Assembly: GCA_017470605.1 (NCBI GenBank) | Contig: JAFUYH010000040.1 | Span: 1-49,672 of the forward strand | DNA: 49,672 bases | Reading direction: 5' to 3' | Source: Treponema sp. | GTDB lineage: Bacteria > Spirochaetota > Spirochaetia > Treponematales > Treponemataceae | Shown: one piece after another, positions 45,831 to 49,672 of the stretch | How positions within the stretch are numbered: the stretch's first letter is position 1 | Layout of the letters: each line of letters opens with the position of its first letter | Made by a program: the position numbers and the translations under genes | Notes under the pieces: generated by a model | Told to the model about the DNA's origin: nothing | The model's database searches: none | The model's input: the letters and a program-made list of their open reading frames with translations, nothing else

Positions 45831-47318
45831 ATGATTAACAACAAACCAAAAATTAAGATTGGTATTGTGGCTGTTAGCCGCGACTGTTTCCCAGAGCCAC
45901 TTTCTGTAAACCGCAGAAAGGCTCTTGTTGAAGCTTACACAAAAAAGTATGGTGCAGACGATATTTACGAATGCCCAATTTGTATTGTAGAAAGCGAAAT
46001 CCACATGGTTCAGGCTTTGGAAGACATTAAGAAGAACGGATGTAACGCTCTTTGTGTTTACCTTGGTAACTTTGGTCCGGAAATTTCTGAGACTTTGCTT
46101 GCTAAGCACTTTGACGGTCCTAAGATGTTCTGTGCTGCTGCAGAAGAGTCTGGAAACAGCCTGATGGACGGACGTGGAGATGCTTACTGTGGTATGCTTA
46201 ATGCTTCTTACAACCTTCAGCTCCGCAACATTAAGGCTTATATTCCTGAATATCCAGTAGGTGATGCAGAAGATTGTGCTGATATGATTCACGACTTTCT
46301 GCCAGTTGCAAAGGCTGTTTATGCTTTGAATCACCTCAAAATCATTTCTTTCGGACCACGTCCACTCAACTTCCTTGCTTGTAACGCACCAATCAAACAG
46401 CTTTACAACCTCGGTGTTGAAATTGAAGAAAACTCTGAGCTTGACTTGTTTGAAGCATTCAACAAGCACGCCGGCGACGCTCGTATTCCAGAAGTTGTTG
46501 CTGACATGGAAAAAGAACTTGGAAAGGGTAACAAAAAGCCTGAAATCCTTGCAAAGCTTGCTCAGTATGAGCTTACTCTTCTTGACTGGGTTGAAGCTCA
46601 CAAGGGCTACCGCGAGTTTGTTGCAATTGCCGGAAAATGCTGGCCTGCATTCCAGACACAGTTCGGCTTTGTTCCTTGCTATGTAAACAGCCGCCTTACA
46701 GGAAAAGGTATTCCAGTTTCTTGTGAAGTTGATATTTACGGATGTCTTTCTGAATTTATTGGTACTGTTGTTTCTGATGATATCGTTACATTGCTCGACA
46801 TCAACAACTCTGTTCCAAAGGATATGTACAATTCAGAAATCAAGGGTAAGACAAACTATGCTCTTACAGATACATTCATGGGCTTCCACTGCGGAAACAC
46901 ATGTTCAAAGAAGCTTGCTTTCTGCGAAATGAAGTACCAGAAGATTATGGCACGCAGCCTCCCAATCGAAGTTACAAACGGAACTTTGGAAGGAGATATT
47001 GCTCCAGGTCCTATTACTTTCTACCGCTTGCAGTCAACTTCTGACAACATCCTCCGTGCATACATTGCACAGGGTGAAGTTCTTCCAGTTGCTACACGCT
47101 CATTCGGATCAATTGGTGTATTCGCTATCCCAGAAATGGGCCGCTTCTACCGCCACTGGCTCATCGAGAAGGGCTTCCCACACCACGGTGCCGTTGCATT
47201 CGGCCACTTTGGAAAGGCTCTCTACGAAGTATTTAAGTACATCGGCGTAGACGTAAGCGAGATTGGTTATAACCAGCCTAAGGGAGTACGCTATCCAACT
47301 GAGAATCCTTGGGGATAA
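45831..47318 (+). CDS. L-fucose/L-arabinose isomerase family protein
   Basis: A 495-aa protein, AGGAGC before the ATG. It lacks a signal peptide. The C-terminal half has the catalytic region of the family: PVSCEVDIYGCLSEFIG with Glu299, VTLLDINN with the second acid, and DTFMGFHCGNTCSKKLAFCE with a His; FucI uses Glu, Asp and His to bind Mn2+. It is shorter than canonical FucI (~590) and lacks its N-terminal extra domain. A keto/aldose isomerisation of a deoxy or pentose sugar is expected; substrate uncertain. TTGACT at 45777-45782 is a candidate -35 upstream. Codons look optimised. Confidence 0.87.
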   Translation: MINNKPKIKIGIVAVSRDCFPEPLSVNRRKALVEAYTKKYGADDIYECPICIVESEIHMVQALEDIKKNGCNALCVYLGNFGPEISETLLAKHFDGPKMFCAAAEESGNSLMDGRGDAYCGMLNASYNLQLRNIKAYIPEYPVGDAEDCADMIHDFLPVAKAVYALNHLKIISFGPRPLNFLACNAPIKQLYNLGVEIEENSELDLFEAFNKHAGDARIPEVVADMEKELGKGNKKPEILAKLAQYELTLLDWVEAHKGYREFVAIAGKCWPAFQTQFGFVPCYVNSRLTGKGIPVSCEVDIYGCLSEFIGTVVSDDIVTLLDINNSVPKDMYNSEIKGKTNYALTDTFMGFHCGNTCSKKLAFCEMKYQKIMARSLPIEVTNGTLEGDIAPGPITFYRLQSTSDNILRAYIAQGEVLPVATRSFGSIGVFAIPEMGRFYRHWLIEKGFPHHGAVAFGHFGKALYEVFKYIGVDVSEIGYNQPKGVRYPTENPWG

Positions 47319-47350
47319 TTAAGATTTTTGACAAGTCAAAAATCTTAATT
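47317..47350 (+). terminator. Perfect 16-bp inverted repeat at the isomerase stop
   Basis: AATTAAGATTTTTGAC (47317-47332), two bases, GTCAAAAATCTTAATT (47335-47350). It overlaps the TAA stop. There is no T-run beyond it, so it may be a protein site or an RNA end-stabiliser as well as a terminator. Confidence 0.6.
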
Positions 47351-47391
47351 GGCGAGTTTGCTTCGCAAACGTCGCGGGATTAACCTAAAAG

Positions 47392-47426
47392 AAACGGGGT
47401 GGTTGAGCCTGTCGAAACCACCGTTT
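47392..47426. repeat. REP-like hairpin (copy 3)
   Basis: AAACGG-GGTGGTT-GAGCCTGTCGA-AACCACC-GTTT: the same core as 27615-27639, with a longer stem. Confidence 0.65.
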
Positions 47427-47439
47427 ATAAAAATTTTTG

Positions 47440-47473
47440 AAAGACTGTCGGGAAACCGGCAGTCTTTTTTTTG
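47440..47473 (+). terminator. Rho-independent terminator
   Basis: AAAGACTGTCGG, GAAA loop, CCGGCAGTCTTT then further T: a 12-bp stem with one G-T pair. It closes the isomerase transcript. Confidence 0.85.
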
Positions 47474-47488
47474 AGAAAATGTAAGTGT

Positions 47489-47768
47489 GACCTACTAAAA
47501 TTGATATTTTATAAAATTTGTAGGTTGAAGATTATAATAAATACAGTCTAATTTATTATTGCGACCTACAAAATAAAGGTTTTTGTAATTTTGTAGGCTA
47601 AAACTAATTAAAACATCCGCTCTACTCATCATAAAAATCAGAAAATCATCAATTTTGGCCTACTAAAATAAATAATTTTTTAATTTTGTAGGTCAAAGCT
47701 CTTATTTTCTTCATTTTAATTTTAAATTCCAACCTATAAAATTTTCATTTCTTCGAAGTATGTAGGCT
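47489..47768. repeat. Array of four degenerate 37-38-bp palindromes
   Basis: Units: 47489-47526, 47563-47599, 47657-47694, 47731-47768. Each opens (G/A)(A/G)CCTA(C/T) followed by AAAA-rich sequence and closes with TTTTGTAGG(T/C)(T/C) or a variant. The interior ~20 bases differ. The gaps are 36, 57 and 36 bases, so starts are 74, 94 and 74 apart. No gene overlaps. This explains most of the 743-base gap between 47318 and 48062. Confidence 0.7.
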
Positions 47769-47855
47769 TAAGTACACTTGAGCTGAATAAAAAAATATAT
47801 TTGCGGTATCAAAACCATACAAAGCTTTCGTTTAATTGGAAAACAATTCTGCAAC

Positions 47856-47903
47856 ATGACTCTTGTTCAGGTTGATGAAGAGTTTCAAGAAGAAATTGTT
47901 TGA
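47856..47903 (+). pseudogene. RelB/DinJ antitoxin N-terminal relic
   Basis: ATG 47856 encodes MTLVQVDEEFQEEIV then TGA. The M-T-x-V-Q-V-D-E-E-x-K/Q-E-E start is typical of RelB/DinJ antitoxins. Only the first strand and half of a helix remain, and no toxin follows. Confidence 0.45.
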
Positions 47904-48061
47904 ATGAATTATTTTATTGCTTTGCAAAATAATAAAGGTGCGTTATATTTACAATAAAAGATATGGGCGATGAGCGCCAATTTTGGTGGGGTGGGGTAAA
48001 ACTACAGTTCGAGCCAGTATTATTTATATAATGTCTGCTTCTGATAACCAGGGAGAATTAA

Positions 48062-48683
48062 ATGAAAAAAAATTGTTTTGTTATTTATAATTTTAGGTTT
48101 TTGTTTGGTTGGATGTAGCCCCGAAACAAATGATGTGCATATAATAGATGTATCAAATACCGCTGAGGATTCTTTAGATGAAGACTTTCCAGAAGAGCTT
48201 TTGGGAAAAACAGTTTCTTTAACTGCAGGTGTTAATGATGTATCAAATTATTATAAAATAGAAAACAATATTCTTACATTTGATACGGTACAAGGTCCAG
48301 CTTACGAAATAGACTTAGACAAAAAGGTTATTAAAAGATGCACTTCTTCTGGTTCTATAATGAGCACTTGTTTAGAAACTAGCCCAAAAGTCTGGGAAAT
48401 AGCTTTATATTCAGATGAATTGCCAAAACAGGTAGTGTATATATTTAATGAAAAACGGCAAACAATAAAACAAGTTTGTGGAAGTGGTGGAGGTAGTGGT
48501 GGTATAGAGCCTAATAAAGAATACCGTGGCAAAGTCTCTTATGCAGACGGAACATACGAAGAAATGGTTATGAATAATAGCAGTGGAGAGATAGAAATAA
48601 GATATTATAAAAAAGACGGTCTTTTGCTATCTAGTCTGAAAACAAATTTTGATGAAATTTGCCAAACAGTTCTGGAGGAGTAA
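48062..48683 (+). pseudogene. Lipoprotein gene out of frame by one base in a poly-A tract
   Basis: ATG 48062 is followed by A8 (48065-48072). As read, that frame stops after 18 residues. With seven A the protein would begin MKKIVLLFIILGFCLVGC, an ideal lipoprotein signal with Cys18, and continue in the long open frame from 48078 to TAA/TAG 48683. The mature part has a Gly-rich turn (CGSGGGSGGIEPNKEYRGKV) and YADGTYEEMVMNNSSGEIEI. The ribosome site GGGAGAA is eight bases upstream. So the gene is off here by one base; slippage (phase variation), transcriptional slippage or an assembly error are the options. Function unknown. Confidence 0.75.
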
Positions 48684-48711
48684 ATTCATGCAGTGGGTGT
48701 TATGCATTGAT

Positions 48712-48790
48712 AGCTGGAGTTTTGTCGTGCCAAGCGGGTTTTAGGGCTTAGCAGCTTTGCTGCGTCGCCCTAGGAGAAGGCCTGCCCCTC
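48712..48790. repeat. Palindrome-rich spacer after the lipoprotein gene
   Basis: AGGGC near 48746 and GCCCT near 48770 flank a GCAGC-TTTGCTGC hairpin (48750-48762). It resembles the other GC-rich intergenic elements in this window but I see no exact copy. Confidence 0.3.
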
Positions 48791-48792
48791 CT

Positions 48793-49491
48793 TCATTTTC
48801 TAACGACAGCTTTATTCACCAGCCCGTAACTTTTTTCGGTGAGTTCCTGGAGTTTTTCAAAGTTTGTGGCGGCGGTGAGTAAAACTGTTATCCAGTGTTT
48901 TTTGTTCATGTGCCAGGCGGGGAAAATGGATTTTTGGTCAATCAGAGAGGGAATGGACTCGCTATTGGCTTTCATGTTTACAACCCAAACTTCTTCTTCG
49001 CCGGTAAGGCCCAGCTGGCGGTATTTTACTTTCATGATAAGTGCATACCATTTTTGATTGGGGCAGCGGAAAACGCAGAAGTCTGGGGTGTCTGGCCAGG
49101 GGAAATCTGGTTCAGAGTCAAAACGGGTTTTTAGCCAGGCCAGGTACTTATCTTTTAAGTCATTTGTTTCAAAACAGGTGGCCTTGATTTCATCTACAAG
49201 CTTTTGAACTTCTTCGCGCAGGGAGCCGATAAAAGCACCGCCCGCCTTTGGCATATCAAAAAGGGCATATTTTTCGCCAGTGGCGGAATCATAAAGCTGG
49301 ACTGTGAGGGTCTGTTTTTCTAGCGACATCAGGATTTTTGCATTAAAGGCACCTTTTGCAACAGGGCGGTTCATGAAAAAAGTTACGCAATTGCCATTAT
49401 CATCGCTGGCGCTGCTAGTAAAGCCCGCCGCCTCCAGAGCCTGAGAATCTTTTTTGATTTTTGCTGAACGAAAAATATAGCTGTAATCCAT
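48793..49491 (-). CDS. MmcQ/YjbR family protein
   Basis: A 232-aa protein. The N-terminal half (to ~110) has the accessory part common in this family: YSYIFRSAKIKKDSQALEAA, TVQLYDSATGEKYALFDMPK, FIGSLREEVQKLVDEIKATC. The C-terminal ~120 residues are the YjbR/MmcQ domain (PWPDTPDFCVFRCPNQKWYA LIMKV, ENIDLxx-like WVVNMKANSESIPSLIDQKS, FPAWHMNKKHWITVLL, EELTEKSYGLV). Members fold like a double-psi DNA-binding protein; cellular role is unknown. Start ATG 49491, no strong ribosome site visible. Confidence 0.85.
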   Translation of the reverse strand: MDYSYIFRSAKIKKDSQALEAAGFTSSASDDNGNCVTFFMNRPVAKGAFNAKILMSLEKQTLTVQLYDSATGEKYALFDMPKAGGAFIGSLREEVQKLVDEIKATCFETNDLKDKYLAWLKTRFDSEPDFPWPDTPDFCVFRCPNQKWYALIMKVKYRQLGLTGEEEVWVVNMKANSESIPSLIDQKSIFPAWHMNKKHWITVLLTAATNFEKLQELTEKSYGLVNKAVVRK

Positions 49492-49579
49492 TTGCAGGTA
49501 GTAAAAATCTTAACACGAAATCAGATTATTTTCATTATAAAAGAGCCGAAACTGTAAAAAGTGCTACCACTGCACGTTC

Positions 49580-49655
49580 TTGCAAACCGCATGGTATAAG
49601 CCGTATAGGAAAATGATTAAAAAGGCTTCGCCTCGGCTTATAAATGCGTTTGCAA
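49580..49655. repeat. Long imperfect inverted repeat at the right edge
   Basis: TTGCAAACCGCATGGTATAA plus GCCG (49580-49603) against CGGCTTATAAATGCGTTTGC plus AA (49634-49655), with three unpaired bases; loop 30 bases. No gene here. Confidence 0.6.
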
Positions 49656-49672
49656 TCCCGTTCCGTTCCCGC

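Noticed and set aside
45804..46601. Long minus-strand frame within the fucose-isomerase-like gene
   Set aside because: It mirrors the optimised codons of the real gene, and its Phe/Asn/Ser-rich product has no domain or ribosome site.
47489..47768. A CRISPR array
   Set aside because: The units share only their ends, two differ in length, the middle gap is 57 bases against 36, and no cas gene is in the window.
48078..48683. TTG 48078 as the true start of the lipoprotein
   Set aside because: It would give a signal peptide without the usual N-terminal lysines, and GGGAGAA is placed for ATG 48062; the one-base poly-A shift explains both.

Overview
The window is AT-rich bacterial DNA that I read as Treponema or a close host-associated (gut or rumen type) spirochaete. 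The evidence is gene content and codon style: LplB/CarB-type sugar permeases with a YesM/YesN two-component pair, an operon with CheA-receiver, CheB, CheR and two chemoreceptors, DUF4867 beside an L-fucose-isomerase-like gene, many GNAT acetyltransferases, and ORF6N, RhuM and Fic genes with short in-frame palindromes. The species assignment is inference; there is no rRNA in the window.

Bases 1-13,080 are an accessory zone: about eight GNAT genes or remnants, a YhcH/YjgK/YiaL protein, a DinB/DUF3795 protein, a Fic protein, a Phd-PIN toxin-antitoxin pair, a lone ribbon-helix-helix antitoxin, and many broken genes (ORF6N with a microdeletion, RhuM-Fic with an amber codon, a GyrI-like relic, frameshifted GNATs, a deaminase/PIN chimera).

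Bases 13,085-20,509 look like one transposition unit. It is bounded by a perfect 18-bp direct repeat, has related terminal inverted repeats just inside, and carries an IS1202/ISNCY-type DDE transposase at the left. A GC-rich phage-like operon (VRR-NUC, PD-(D/E)XK nuclease, small proteins, a tRNA-like RNA) lies at the right, with an AT-rich cargo between (two unknown proteins, a MntA/HepT pair, and a protein made of a transposase-type DNA-binding half joined to an unknown domain). The right-hand operon has a leader with two hairpins whose loops are complementary over 8 nt, an alternative pairing segment, a terminator-like U-tract and a Shine-Dalgarno that can pair with one of the loops. This leader and the transposon around it are the most novel items here.

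Bases 20,520-22,600 hold a zeta-toxin-like pair, a lone GyrB-like fragment and an AraC-GGDEF fusion. Bases 22,810-33,807 form a carbohydrate locus: a 1,167-residue GH94-like protein divergent from a two-permease/lipoprotein ABC importer (no ATPase here), followed by YesM/YesN-type kinase and regulator. Bases 33,880-44,961 are a tightly overlapped chemosensory operon: CheW, a CheW-like protein, CheB, CheR-TPR, CheA-CheW-receiver, a receiver-linked class III adenylate cyclase and two polytopic chemoreceptors with divergent tips. It suggests a non-flagellar pathway with cAMP output. Bases 45,095-47,318 are DUF4867 and a fucose-isomerase-like protein. The end of the window has a noncoding array of four degenerate palindromes, a lipoprotein gene out of frame by one base in a poly-A tract beside its start, and a YjbR-family protein.
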